DNA of 64,000 bases from Alphaproteobacteria bacterium (GTDB lineage: Bacteria > Pseudomonadota > Alphaproteobacteria > Micropepsales > Micropepsaceae): the NCBI GenBank assembly GCA_019241645.1, contig JAFAWQ010000029.1:160401-224400 (forward strand). The letters run 5' to 3'. The notes beneath the pieces are model-generated. The model was not told the DNA's origin. It worked only from the letters and a program-made list of their open reading frames with translations, and did not search any database. Position numbers and translations under genes: made by a program. How positions within the stretch are numbered: the first letter of the stretch is position 1; each line of letters starts with the position of its first letter. Shown here in pieces: positions 36,303 to 43,099 of the stretch.

Positions 36303-37355
36303 ATGACCTACATCACCAAGCCGAAGCTGCATCATCCGGCCTTGCCGAAGAATTCCCTCGGCTACACCCATCGCGATTACGAAGGCCGCATCTCAACCTT
36401 GTGCGCGGGCTGCGGGCACGATTCCATCAGCGCGGCGCTGATCCAGGCCTGCTTCGAGCTCGCCATCGAGCCGCACCGGGTGGCGAAACTCTCCGGCATC
36501 GGCTGCTCTTCAAAGACACCGGATTATTTCCTCGGCCAGAGTCACGGCTTCAACGCCGTGCACGGCCGCATGCCGAGCGTGCTGACCGGCGCCAATCTCG
36601 CCAACCGCGATCTCATCTATCTCGGCGTCTCCGGCGACGGCGACAGCGCCAGCATCGGTCTCGGCCAGTTCGCCCATTGCGTGCGCCGCGGCGTGAACAT
36701 GGTCTACATCTGCGAGAACAATGGCGTGTACGGCCTCACCAAGGGCCAGTTCTCTGCCACCGCCGACAAGGGCTCGAAAAGCAAGACGGCGGTGAATTCC
36801 GATTCGCCGATCGACCTGGTCAGCTTGGCGCTACTGCTCGGTGCCACCTTCGTGGCGCGCGGTTTCTCGGGCGACAAAAAGCAGCTGGTGCCGCTGCTGA
36901 AAGCGGCGATTGCGCACCGGGGCTCGGCAATTCTGGATGTGATCAGCCCCTGCGTGCAGTTCAACAACAATCCGGAATCCACCAAGTCCTACGATTTCGT
37001 TCGCGAGCACAACGACGCCGTGAACCGCATCGATTTCATCGTGCCAAAGGCCGAGATCACCGTGGATTATGAGCCCGGCGCCATCGAAACGGTGCGCCAG
37101 CACGACGGCTCGGTCATCAAGCTCGCCAAGCTGCGCCCGGATTACAATCCGCATGACCGCGCTGGCGCGATGGCGTTCTGCCAGGCGCACGCGGCGAAAG
37201 GCGAGGTGGTGACGGGCCTCCTCTACATCGAAGACGACGCGCAGGATCTGCACGCGCATTTGAATACGGTAGCCGCGCCATTGAACGGGCTTGGCGAAGC
37301 CGATCTCTGCCCCGGCGCTAAAGCGCTGGATGCGATCAACGCGAGTTATCGATAG
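36303..37355 (+). CDS. korB: 2-oxoacid:ferredoxin oxidoreductase beta subunit
   Basis: 350 residues from the ATG at 36303 (GGAG 9 bases upstream lies beside the palindromic element; the frame opens at 36288). The TPP-binding motif is GDGDSASIGLGQF with the downstream NN(G)VYGLTKGQ. Cys motifs for a [4Fe-4S] cluster are visible in LCAGCGHD and GIGCSSK. With korA it makes the thiamine-dependent oxidoreductase complex. The gene is separated from korA by 178 bases holding the palindrome. Confidence 0.86.
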   Translation: MTYITKPKLHHPALPKNSLGYTHRDYEGRISTLCAGCGHDSISAALIQACFELAIEPHRVAKLSGIGCSSKTPDYFLGQSHGFNAVHGRMPSVLTGANLANRDLIYLGVSGDGDSASIGLGQFAHCVRRGVNMVYICENNGVYGLTKGQFSATADKGSKSKTAVNSDSPIDLVSLALLLGATFVARGFSGDKKQLVPLLKAAIAHRGSAILDVISPCVQFNNNPESTKSYDFVREHNDAVNRIDFIVPKAEITVDYEPGAIETVRQHDGSVIKLAKLRPDYNPHDRAGAMAFCQAHAAKGEVVTGLLYIEDDAQDLHAHLNTVAAPLNGLGEADLCPGAKALDAINASYR

Positions 37356-37362
37356 CTCCGAG

Positions 37363-38394
37363 TTACGGGCAAGGTGTCCAAAGCACATCATCAATCGTTC
37401 GTGCGCCGGTCGCGAGCATGGCGAGGCGGTCGAAGCCCAGCGCAACGCCGCTGGCCGGCGGCATGTGCGCGAGGGCTGAAAGAAAATCCTCATCCAGCGG
37501 ATAGCGCTCGCCATAAACGCGCTCTTTCTCGTCCATTTCCGCTTCGAAGCGTTTGCGTTGCTCAACCGGATCGGTGAGTTCGCCGAAGCCGTTGGCGAGT
37601 TCCACGCCGCACACATACAGCTCGAAGCGTTCCGCCACGCGGGGATCGTGCGGCGTGGCGCGCGCCAGAGCCGCTTCGCAGCGGGGATATTCATAGAGAA
37701 CGGTCGGGGCGCCGATACCAAGTTTCGGCTCCACGCGCGCCACCAGCACCTTGCTGAAGATGTCGGCCCAGCTATCGTTTTCGGCAATTTCAAAATTCGC
37801 GTGGCTGGCTTCTTTCGCCAGCGCGGTGCGATCGCCTTCTCCAGCCTCTGACAATGTTTGGAGCAAATCCATTTCTGCATGGCGCACGAAGGCATCCGCC
37901 ACCGTCAGCCGCTCCGCTTCGGCATAAGGATCGCACTTGCGTTCCTTGTAGGAGAGCGCCGCAATGCCTGTCGTTTCCACGGCAAGCCGCAGGATGGTCA
38001 ACGTATCCGCGATAACGGCCTCATAAGGCTCGTTCGCGCGATACCATTCCAGCATGGTGAATTCCGGCGCGTGCAGGGGCCCGCGCTCGCGATTGCGGTA
38101 TACGCGCGCGAAATCGAAGATCTTCTTCTCGCCGGCAGCCAGCAGTTTCTTGCAAGCAAATTCCGGGGACGTGTGAAGGTAGCGCTTACGGCCTTCACCC
38201 ACCGTGGTGAGCAGATCGGTTTCGAAGGCATGCAGATGCGCCTCGTTGCCGGGAGAGACCGCCAGCGCGCCGCATTCCACTTCGGTGAAGCCTTGCGCCT
38301 CGAACCATTCGCGCAAGGCTCGCTTGATCGACCCGCGCTGGATCAGCATCGGCCTTCGATCGGCATGTCGGTCTTGTGACCACCACGGTGTCAT
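37363..38394 (-). CDS. epmA: EF-P (R)-beta-lysine ligase EpmA (GenX/PoxA)
   Basis: 343 residues from the ATG at 38394; the longer frame to 38472 runs through the palindromic repeat. It is related to the catalytic core of class II lysyl-tRNA synthetase without the anticodon domain. Motif 2 is visible (FARVYRNRERG.LHAPEF.MLEW) and motif 3 (GVALGFDRLAMLATG). EpmA adds beta-lysine or lysine to Lys34 of EF-P. An EF-P gene starts about 245 bases away in the opposite direction, fitting this role. No epmB (lysine 2,3-aminomutase) is seen in the window. Confidence 0.92.
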   Translation of the reverse strand: MTPWWSQDRHADRRPMLIQRGSIKRALREWFEAQGFTEVECGALAVSPGNEAHLHAFETDLLTTVGEGRKRYLHTSPEFACKKLLAAGEKKIFDFARVYRNRERGPLHAPEFTMLEWYRANEPYEAVIADTLTILRLAVETTGIAALSYKERKCDPYAEAERLTVADAFVRHAEMDLLQTLSEAGEGDRTALAKEASHANFEIAENDSWADIFSKVLVARVEPKLGIGAPTVLYEYPRCEAALARATPHDPRVAERFELYVCGVELANGFGELTDPVEQRKRFEAEMDEKERVYGERYPLDEDFLSALAHMPPASGVALGFDRLAMLATGARTIDDVLWTPCP

Positions 38395-38398
38395 TCCG

Positions 38399-38545
38399 CT
38401 TCCCCCCTTGTGGGGGAAGCTGTCATCGGTCGCGCCAGCGACCGATGACTGAAGGGGGGGTGTTCGCACCAACTGTCCCCCTTCCGTCTGGCTTTACGGC
38501 GCTTACGCGCCGCTCGCCAGCCACCTTCCCCCACAAGGGGGGAAG
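38399..38545. repeat. G-tract palindromic element upstream of epmA and efp
   Basis: A perfect 21-bp inverted repeat at 38399-38419 and 38525-38545 (CTTCCCCCCTTGTGG... type) bounds a 147-bp element. Inside, CATCGGTCGC (38424-38433) pairs with GCGACCGATG (38438-38447). It lies 5 bases upstream of the epmA start and 93 bases upstream of the efp start, so it may affect expression of either. It is related in design, not in sequence, to the element at 36154-36286. Confidence 0.82.
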
Positions 38546-38638
38546 AAGAAATGGCGTACTGTAGTGGATGCATGCGTTTGCATTGGCGGCGGCTGGAAAG
38601 CCCTGCTATACGCCGCCAGCCCAAATTCGAGGTTTCAG

Positions 38639-39208
38639 GTGGCATCGGTTATCGCGAGCAACGTGCGCAAAGGCAATGTCATCGAGAAGGATGGCAAGCT
38701 CTATATCGTCGTGACGGCGGAAAACATCCATCCCGGCAAGGGGACACCCGTCACCCAGCTGGAAATGCGCCGCATCTCCGATGGCGTGAAGATCAGCGAC
38801 CGCTACAAGACCACCGACACCTTGGAGAAGGCATTTATCGAATATCAGGCCTTCACCTACCTGTATCAGGACGGCGAACACTACGTGTTCATGCAACCGG
38901 AAACGTTCGACCAGGTCCATGTCGGCCCCGACATTCTTGGCGATATGGCGGCCTACCTTCAGGAAGGCATGGAAGTGCGCCTTGCCAGCTTCAACGGTTC
39001 ACCGGTGTCCATCGAAATCCCCGCGCGCGTGACGCTCGAGATCACCGAAACGGAACCGGTGGTAAAAGGGCAAACAGCATCGGGTTCCTTTAAGCCCGCC
39101 ATGCTGTCGAACGGGGTTCGCACGATGGTGCCCACGCATATCACGCCGGGAACGCGCGTGGTGGTTCTTACGGAAGACGGATCCTACGTCGAACGCGCCA
39201 AGGACTAG
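38639..39208 (+). CDS. efp: Elongation factor P, EpmA-linked paralogue
   Basis: 189 residues from the GTG at 38639, chosen because GAGG is 6 bases upstream and because EF-P proteins begin (M/V)..VIAS. The frame opens at 38564. The modification-loop lysine is Lys34 in [11 protein letters not shown], fitting EpmA-dependent modification, and epmA is divergently placed. EF-P rescues ribosomes stalled on polyproline. The N-terminus and the loop sequence differ clearly from the second EF-P (58021-58587). C-terminal domains II and III ([14 protein letters not shown]) are normal. Confidence 0.93.
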   Translation: MASVIASNVRKGNVIEKDGKLYIVVTAENIHPGKGTPVTQLEMRRISDGVKISDRYKTTDTLEKAFIEYQAFTYLYQDGEHYVFMQPETFDQVHVGPDILGDMAAYLQEGMEVRLASFNGSPVSIEIPARVTLEITETEPVVKGQTASGSFKPAMLSNGVRTMVPTHITPGTRVVVLTEDGSYVERAKD

Positions 39209-39372
39209 CGCATCATCACGAAATAAATGACAGCGAAGGCAACTACGACCAGAGCCAGGCTGATGTGAAGCACATAACGCGTCCCGGTCCCCGTAACCCC
39301 TTGCCGTGCTTCAGTGGTGGGAAGCTCCGTGCCTGAACCGTCACGAGTGTGCATCTCAGGATTAACAGCCAT
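39205..39372 (-). CDS. 55-residue one-helix membrane protein, probable EcfG target
   Basis: The protein starts [13 protein letters not shown], carries TTEARQG in the middle and ends with one transmembrane helix, [19 protein letters not shown]. The ATG (39372) has a GGAG Shine-Dalgarno at good spacing. An EcfG-type promoter (39398-39423) lies 26 bases upstream. The stop overlaps the convergent efp stop by 4 bases. Small proteins of this TEARQG-helix type are frequent in alphaproteobacteria; no function is established. Confidence 0.72.
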   Translation of the reverse strand: MAVNPEMHTRDGSGTELPTTEARQGVTGTGTRYVLHISLALVVVAFAVIYFVMMR

Positions 39373-39397
39373 TTCCTACTCCTCGCCTGCGGTCGGA

Positions 39398-39423
39398 AAC
39401 GGCGAGCCGAACCCTTGGGTTCC
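39398..39423 (-). promoter_or_regulatory. EcfG-type promoter of the 55-residue membrane protein
   Basis: On the minus strand GGAAC (39423-39419), a 17-base spacer and CGTT (39401-39398) match the consensus for general stress sigma factors of the EcfG group. The -10 is 26 bases from the ATG at 39372, giving a leader of roughly 20 bases with the GGAG site in it. Confidence 0.8.
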
Positions 39424-39436
39424 GGGTTAAGGCATC

Positions 39437-39537
39437 AAAAGAAAAAAGCGCCCGAAGGCGCTTTTGGGGGAATGAGCGGACACCCGATGCGGGGTGTCGA
39501 AGGGGCTGGGGCGTACCGGACCGGACGTCCGCTCGCA
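39437..39537 (-). ncRNA. Candidate EcfG-dependent small RNA (about 100 nt)
   Basis: A transcript beginning near 39537 is predicted from an EcfG-type promoter (39544-39568, minus strand) and ending at a terminator (39444-39465 stem with TTCG loop, then a T-rich tract to 39437). No credible reading frame is present. The RNA has an 8-bp stem GAGCGGAC/GTCCGCTC (39527-39534 with 39474-39481) that competes with an inner hairpin (GACACCC/GGGTGTC, 39479-39498). Between them lie C-rich stretches (GCCCCAGCCCC at 39502-39512 and ATTCCCCC at 39466-39473), which could pair with ribosome-binding sites. GsrN of Caulobacter is a known EcfG/SigT-controlled small RNA of this size; homology is not shown. Exact ends are predictions. 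Confidence 0.6.
39444..39465 (-). terminator. Minus-strand Rho-independent terminator with UUCG loop
   Basis: AAAAGCGCC, loop TTCG, GGCGCTTTT on the minus strand, followed by TTCTTTT. The stem is 9 bp. It would end the candidate small RNA that starts at about 39537. Plus-strand activity is weaker because the 3' side is then followed by GGGGG. Confidence 0.85.
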
Positions 39538-39543
39538 GGTGAT

Positions 39544-39568
39544 AACGGGGTCCTCCACAATCGGTTCC
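39544..39568 (-). promoter_or_regulatory. EcfG-type promoter of the candidate small RNA
   Basis: On the minus strand GGAAC (39568-39564), a 16-base spacer and CGTT (39547-39544). A T-rich run precedes the -35 (bases 39571-39584 on the plus strand are A-rich), which could serve as an upstream activating element. The only feature downstream before the next terminator is the small-RNA interval 39437-39537. Confidence 0.82.
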
Positions 39569-39626
39569 AAAAAAAAAGAAAAAAGTGGGGGCGGGCGTCG
39601 CGCCTAGGTTTTTCTATGGGTTTTGC

Positions 39627-39800
39627 TCAAAGCGGAGGGGTTCGGCGGAAGCGGCCTCCAAAAAAGCTGATGACGAGAAGAACAAGAAAAACAAGCAAAA
39701 GCACTTTAGCGATCATAGCCGCGACGCCGGCTAGCGCGAAAAAGTCGAGCATACCCGCAACGAGTGCCAGAAGAAGGAAGGTCAAGGCCCAACCAAGCAT
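39627..39800 (-). CDS. DUF1328 small membrane protein
   Basis: 57 residues. The sequence starts MLGWALTFLLLALVAGMLDF and continues with GVAAMIAKVLLLVFLVLLV, ending ISFFGGRFRR. This is the two-helix DUF1328 (YtjA-like) type, inner-membrane proteins linked to stress in several bacteria. The ATG at 39800 is 30 bases after an EcfG-type -10 and is preceded by GGAG. It follows phyR by 72 bases on the same strand but has its own promoter. Too short for the usual ORF cut-off. Confidence 0.85.
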   Translation of the reverse strand: MLGWALTFLLLALVAGMLDFFALAGVAAMIAKVLLLVFLVLLVISFFGGRFRRTPPL

Positions 39801-39829
39801 TTTCGTCTGCTCCGCATTTCCCGTTGGGA

Positions 39830-39855
39830 AACGGGGGGCGACGGTCGGGCGTTCC
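39830..39855 (-). promoter_or_regulatory. EcfG-type promoter of the DUF1328 gene
   Basis: On the minus strand GGAAC (39855-39851), a 17-base spacer and CGTT (39833-39830), immediately followed by TCCC. It begins 18 bases after the phyR stop and ends 30 bases before the ATG at 39800. The 17-base spacer is within the usual 16-17 for this class. Confidence 0.8.
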
Positions 39856-39872
39856 AGCGCGATATTCGCCCC

Positions 39873-40667
39873 CTAGGCCGCCTTTTTCTTGATCGGATGG
39901 AAGAAGAGAGCTTGGCCCACCGTCGCCTGAACGGTTTCCGGCAGGAATGGCTTGGCGATCAGGTAGGTCGGCTCCGGCCGCTCGCCGGTCAAAAGCTTTT
40001 CCGGATAGGCGGTCACGAAAATCACGGGGATATCGAAACTCCCCAGGATTTCGTTGACGGCATCGATTCCTGAACCGCCTTCGCCGAGATTGATGTCGGC
40101 GAGAATGAGCCCGGGCTTCTTGTTGAACGCTTCCTTGACTGCCTGATCTTTGCTCGCGGCCGTCGCCACGACTTCGTGTCCGAGTTCTGTGACGAGATTT
40201 TCCAGATCCAGCGCAATGATCGGTTCGTCCTCGATAATGAGGATCCGCGACACCAGTTCGCTCTCGATTGCCTTTTGCGCATCAACGATTGCGCGTTCCA
40301 CCTCTTCCGCGGTTTCGTCCAAAATTTCGGCGGCTTCCTCGATGCTGAACGATTCCACAGCCGTCAGCAGCAGGGCGGCTCGCCGTTCAGCCGTAAGAGA
40401 CTGCAGACGCCCCTCCGGGCTTTGCATCGCATCCGGGTCGACGTTACCGCTGTCGAAGCGGTTCGCCGGGCTCGACCAGATGGTGTGGAACAGTTTGTAC
40501 AGTGCTACCCGTGGCGGCAAACCTTCCGCCAGATTGTGTTCGCCAGCCAGGAGCGCCTGGAGCGCCGCGCGAACATAGGCATCTCCGCTTTTCTGGGAGC
40601 CCGTGAGCGCACGCGCATAACGGCGCAGATATGGTAAATGTGGCGCCAGCGCCTGCGTCATGCTCAT
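39873..40667 (-). CDS. phyR: General stress response anti-anti-sigma regulator PhyR
   Basis: 264 residues from the ATG at 40667, which has AAGGAGG 8 bases upstream; the frame reaches 40712 but that would pass through the promoter. The N-terminal part (about 1-130) is a sigma-factor-like domain, and the C-terminal part (about 140-255) is a receiver: acidic pair Glu146/Asp147, phospho-acceptor Asp191 (ILADINLGEGG), Thr219 and Lys239. When phosphorylated, PhyR releases its sigma-like domain to bind NepR, freeing EcfG. Its own promoter is of the EcfG type, so it is positively autoregulated by the sigma factor. Confidence 0.95.
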   Translation of the reverse strand: MSMTQALAPHLPYLRRYARALTGSQKSGDAYVRAALQALLAGEHNLAEGLPPRVALYKLFHTIWSSPANRFDSGNVDPDAMQSPEGRLQSLTAERRAALLLTAVESFSIEEAAEILDETAEEVERAIVDAQKAIESELVSRILIIEDEPIIALDLENLVTELGHEVVATAASKDQAVKEAFNKKPGLILADINLGEGGSGIDAVNEILGSFDIPVIFVTAYPEKLLTGERPEPTYLIAKPFLPETVQATVGQALFFHPIKKKAA

Positions 40668-40704
40668 TCGCCCAGCCTCCTTCATGAAATTCCGGCCCCT
40701 GCAA

Positions 40705-40729
40705 AACGCCACCCCGGATGATAAGTTCC
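40705..40729 (-). promoter_or_regulatory. EcfG-type promoter of phyR
   Basis: On the minus strand GGAAC (40729-40725), a 16-base spacer and CGTT (40708-40705). The predicted start of transcription, near 40698, gives a leader of about 30 bases that contains the AAGGAGG of phyR. It stands back to back with the nepR promoter, with only 7 bases between the two -35 elements. Confidence 0.88.
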
Positions 40730-40736
40730 AAATGAT

Positions 40737-40761
40737 GGAACTCCAATGGACCGTGCGCGTT
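40737..40761 (+). promoter_or_regulatory. EcfG-type promoter of nepR-ecfG
   Basis: GGAAC (40737-40741), a 16-base spacer and CGTT (40758-40761), followed by TG. It drives the nepR-ecfG operon on the plus strand, so the sigma factor and its antagonist are both autoregulated. The leader to the GTG at 40854 is about 85 bases long and contains a tandem imperfect repeat (40796-40841). Confidence 0.88.
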
Positions 40762-40795
40762 TGGTGATCTGGCGTGGCTTAACGCATGGTTGGCC

Positions 40796-40841
40796 GCGAA
40801 GCGTGGTTTTGACCCAACACGCGAAGTGGTTTGGCCCAACA
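40796..40841 (+). repeat. Tandem imperfect repeat in the nepR leader
   Basis: GCGAAGCGTGGTTTTGACCC-ACA type unit at 40796-40819 and a shorter copy GCGAAGTGGTTTGGCCCAACA at 40821-40841. The two units differ by small deletions. It lies between the EcfG promoter and the nepR start. A regulatory role is possible but cannot be shown. Confidence 0.55.
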
Positions 40842-40853
40842 TGAGAACGGTTC

Positions 40854-41066
40854 GTGGCAACGATAGTTCAACGACAGGACTGGGGTCTGGTGAAGAAACC
40901 CGACAGAGAGCGCGCTAGAGCCATAAAGGGCCGCCAGCGGGCGATTGGCCGCGAATTGCGGCGGGTCTACGACAACGTAGCCCAGGAGCCGATTCCGCAG
41001 GATTTTTTGGACCTGCTTCGGGAAATGGATGCCCAAGAGACGGAATCCGAAGGCGGGGATTCGTGA
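40854..41066 (+). CDS. nepR: Anti-sigma factor NepR
   Basis: 70 residues if the GTG at 40854 is used; the GTG at 40890 is an alternative. The NepR core is AIGRELRRVYDNVAQEPIPQ followed by DFLDLLREMDA, the two-helix segment that clamps EcfG and alternatively PhyR. Short length and position between phyR and ecfG are typical. The stop overlaps the GTG of ecfG by 4 bases (GTGA). Confidence 0.92.
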   Translation: MATIVQRQDWGLVKKPDRERARAIKGRQRAIGRELRRVYDNVAQEPIPQDFLDLLREMDAQETESEGGDS

Positions 41067-41740
41067 CTGTGCGCGCCATGGCTGCCGAAGTGCCACCAGC
41101 CTCGAGTGTCACGTCCCGCAGCAAGGCCGCGGACGATGCGCAGTTTAAAAGCGATCTGTTGGAACTCATTCCTTTTCTCCGGGCGTTTGCACGCTCCCTC
41201 TGCGGCAATCAGGAGACTGCAGATGATCTCGCCCAGGAGACCCTGGTCAAAGCCTGGCAGGCGCGGGACATGTTTGCGCCTGGCACCAATCTGAAGGCCT
41301 GGCTATTTACCATCCTTCGGAACCAGTTTTATTCGGACCGTCGCCGGGCGTGGCGCCAAGCGCCGTGGGATCAGGAGGCGGCAGAGCGCATACCAGGCTC
41401 GGCCGGTGAACAATCCTGGGCCGCTGAACTGTCGGATACTGCCCGCGCACTCTCGTGCCTTTCGGACGAGCAGCGCGAAGCCCTGATCCTGGTGGGTGCC
41501 GGCGGGTTTTCCTATGAGGACGCTGCGCACATCTGCAACTGTGCGGTCGGAACGGTAAAAAGCCGGGTGGCGCGAGCGAGGAAATCCCTCATCGCAATCC
41601 TGGAAGGTGACGAAACCCTCCCGCCGGCGGTGCAGCCTGTTGCAGGCGACGCGGCCAATGAAATATTGGCGCAACTTGATCGTTTGGCACCGCCAGCCGC
41701 AGCTGAGGCCGCCCGCAAGCGGTTCAAGGGAACCGTATAG
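41063..41740 (+). CDS. ecfG: ECF sigma factor EcfG (general stress response)
   Basis: 225 residues with GTG start overlapping nepR; an ATG at 41078 is another possibility. Region 2 contains FLRAFARSLCGNQETADDLAQ and region 4 contains LSDEQREALILVGAGGFSYEDAA with a helix-turn-helix GTVKSRVARARKSL. This is the EcfG/ECF15 class of stress sigma factors of alphaproteobacteria, which recognise GGAAC-N16/17-CGTT. No phyK-type histidine kinase follows; the next gene is convergent. Confidence 0.94.
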   Translation: MTVRAMAAEVPPASSVTSRSKAADDAQFKSDLLELIPFLRAFARSLCGNQETADDLAQETLVKAWQARDMFAPGTNLKAWLFTILRNQFYSDRRRAWRQAPWDQEAAERIPGSAGEQSWAAELSDTARALSCLSDEQREALILVGAGGFSYEDAAHICNCAVGTVKSRVARARKSLIAILEGDETLPPAVQPVAGDAANEILAQLDRLAPPAAAEAARKRFKGTV

Positions 41741-41778
41741 GTTACGCCGATCCGGTCACTCCTTAGCGGCGGCGCTCA

Positions 41779-43044
41779 TTAGTCCGATGCGTGCATTTCG
41801 GCGGGCTTCTGAATGACTCGAAAAACTGTCTGATCACCGACACTTCTGAAGGACAGCTCTCTTTTTGCGGTACTCGAGAAATACCGAATCGGCGCAAATC
41901 GACCTAGAAGACTGTCGACCTCTCGCGGAGTGCAGCGTTGGTCATTGTATGGCTCGCCGTCGGCTCGACGGGATTTGTACATATTCTCAAGCACGAGCAG
42001 GATGCCGCCTGGTGCCAAATTGCTCCATGCGCTTGAGATAAATTTTTTACGCAATTCCTTTGGCACCATGACCAGGACAGCGCAAACCAGCCCCATGTCG
42101 TTTTTTGGACCATCATAGTTCTCAATCTTCGAGTCCATGATTGAAACCGTCCCCCGTAGCTGTTCGCGCACCCGATCGATGACAGCGGCAATGTGCCAGT
42201 GATAGCTGCGGCGCGGTTCGACCAGCGTGAGGGCCGTCACCGGTCCGGGGTTGAGCACCAGTTCGAGCGAATTCAAGCCAGTTCCTGCCCCAAGGTCCGC
42301 CATGCGTAGGCCGCTCCGTCCCGGAAAATAGACGGACGCGACATATTCCGTGATCGGCGCTTTGAAGCGCACGCTGCAGGTCCGGTATGCCTGACTCCGT
42401 AGAAGCGACAAAAGGTCGGCTTCTGCTTCGCGGGGCGGTCTTGCGTCACTGGAAGCTCCAAGTGCGCGAATTGTGTGCGCCAGCTTCGATTCAAACCTTC
42501 GGTATGTCAGCGTGTCCATGAGCGGCCAGTAGGCGTCCAGCGTTGAATGATCAGCATCGTATGGCCGACGGAGCCCGTTCGGCGCTCTCTTGAAGCTCAG
42601 ATACGACGATGAACTCACATCCGGCGCGCGCCCAAACAGATCGATGAATCTCGACTCGGGGATACAAGAGGAATCGTGACTCTTCGGCACAACGACGGCG
42701 CCTCCGGGAGCGGTCAACGTGTTCAGGCGATCCAGGAAGGCATAGCTCCAGGAGTGCTCGAACAGTTCGATCCGGCTATTCACGATCACGCAGTCATACG
42801 GCGCTTGTGGCGGCGCAGCGACGAAGCTTGTCAGCTTTCCGCCCGGGCGCCGAATAGGCTCGCCAAGCGAGAGCACATCGATTGCCGCGCCACGGCGCTC
42901 GGCCGCGCGAAACCATCGCTGCCCGCGGACGTGCCTCGGATCCGCAACAACAAGCGCGATTGAGCCGGCGCTATCGACTACGCTGTTCGGGGGTTGTCTT
43001 TCGAAAATGGGAAGGTGTTTTAGAGCTTGAGCGATACGGCGCAC
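41779..43044 (-). CDS. SAM-dependent methyltransferase of unknown target
   Basis: 421 residues. An N-terminal segment (about 1-225) has no clear family. A Rossmann methyltransferase domain follows, with motif I MADLGAGTGLNSLELVL (near 248) and a later motif LAPGGILLVLENM. The first half includes PGGAVVVPKSHDSS, reminiscent of a second degenerate methyltransferase-like domain. AT content is somewhat higher than in neighbours, suggesting possible acquisition. It is divergent from dnaK with 230 bases between. Confidence 0.6.
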   Translation of the reverse strand: MRRIAQALKHLPIFERQPPNSVVDSAGSIALVVADPRHVRGQRWFRAAERRGAAIDVLSLGEPIRRPGGKLTSFVAAPPQAPYDCVIVNSRIELFEHSWSYAFLDRLNTLTAPGGAVVVPKSHDSSCIPESRFIDLFGRAPDVSSSSYLSFKRAPNGLRRPYDADHSTLDAYWPLMDTLTYRRFESKLAHTIRALGASSDARPPREAEADLLSLLRSQAYRTCSVRFKAPITEYVASVYFPGRSGLRMADLGAGTGLNSLELVLNPGPVTALTLVEPRRSYHWHIAAVIDRVREQLRGTVSIMDSKIENYDGPKNDMGLVCAVLVMVPKELRKKFISSAWSNLAPGGILLVLENMYKSRRADGEPYNDQRCTPREVDSLLGRFAPIRYFSSTAKRELSFRSVGDQTVFRVIQKPAEMHASD

Positions 43045-43099
43045 TCCGGAGCTCCCGATTGTCTAGTTGTCCCTCTCTTGCCGCCCAATTTGCGAGGCC

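Noticed and set aside
39349..39876. 175-codon plus-strand frame over the stress island
   Set aside because: Covers two minus-strand small genes, three promoters and a terminator, with Lys/Arg-rich low-complexity translation; not a credible protein.
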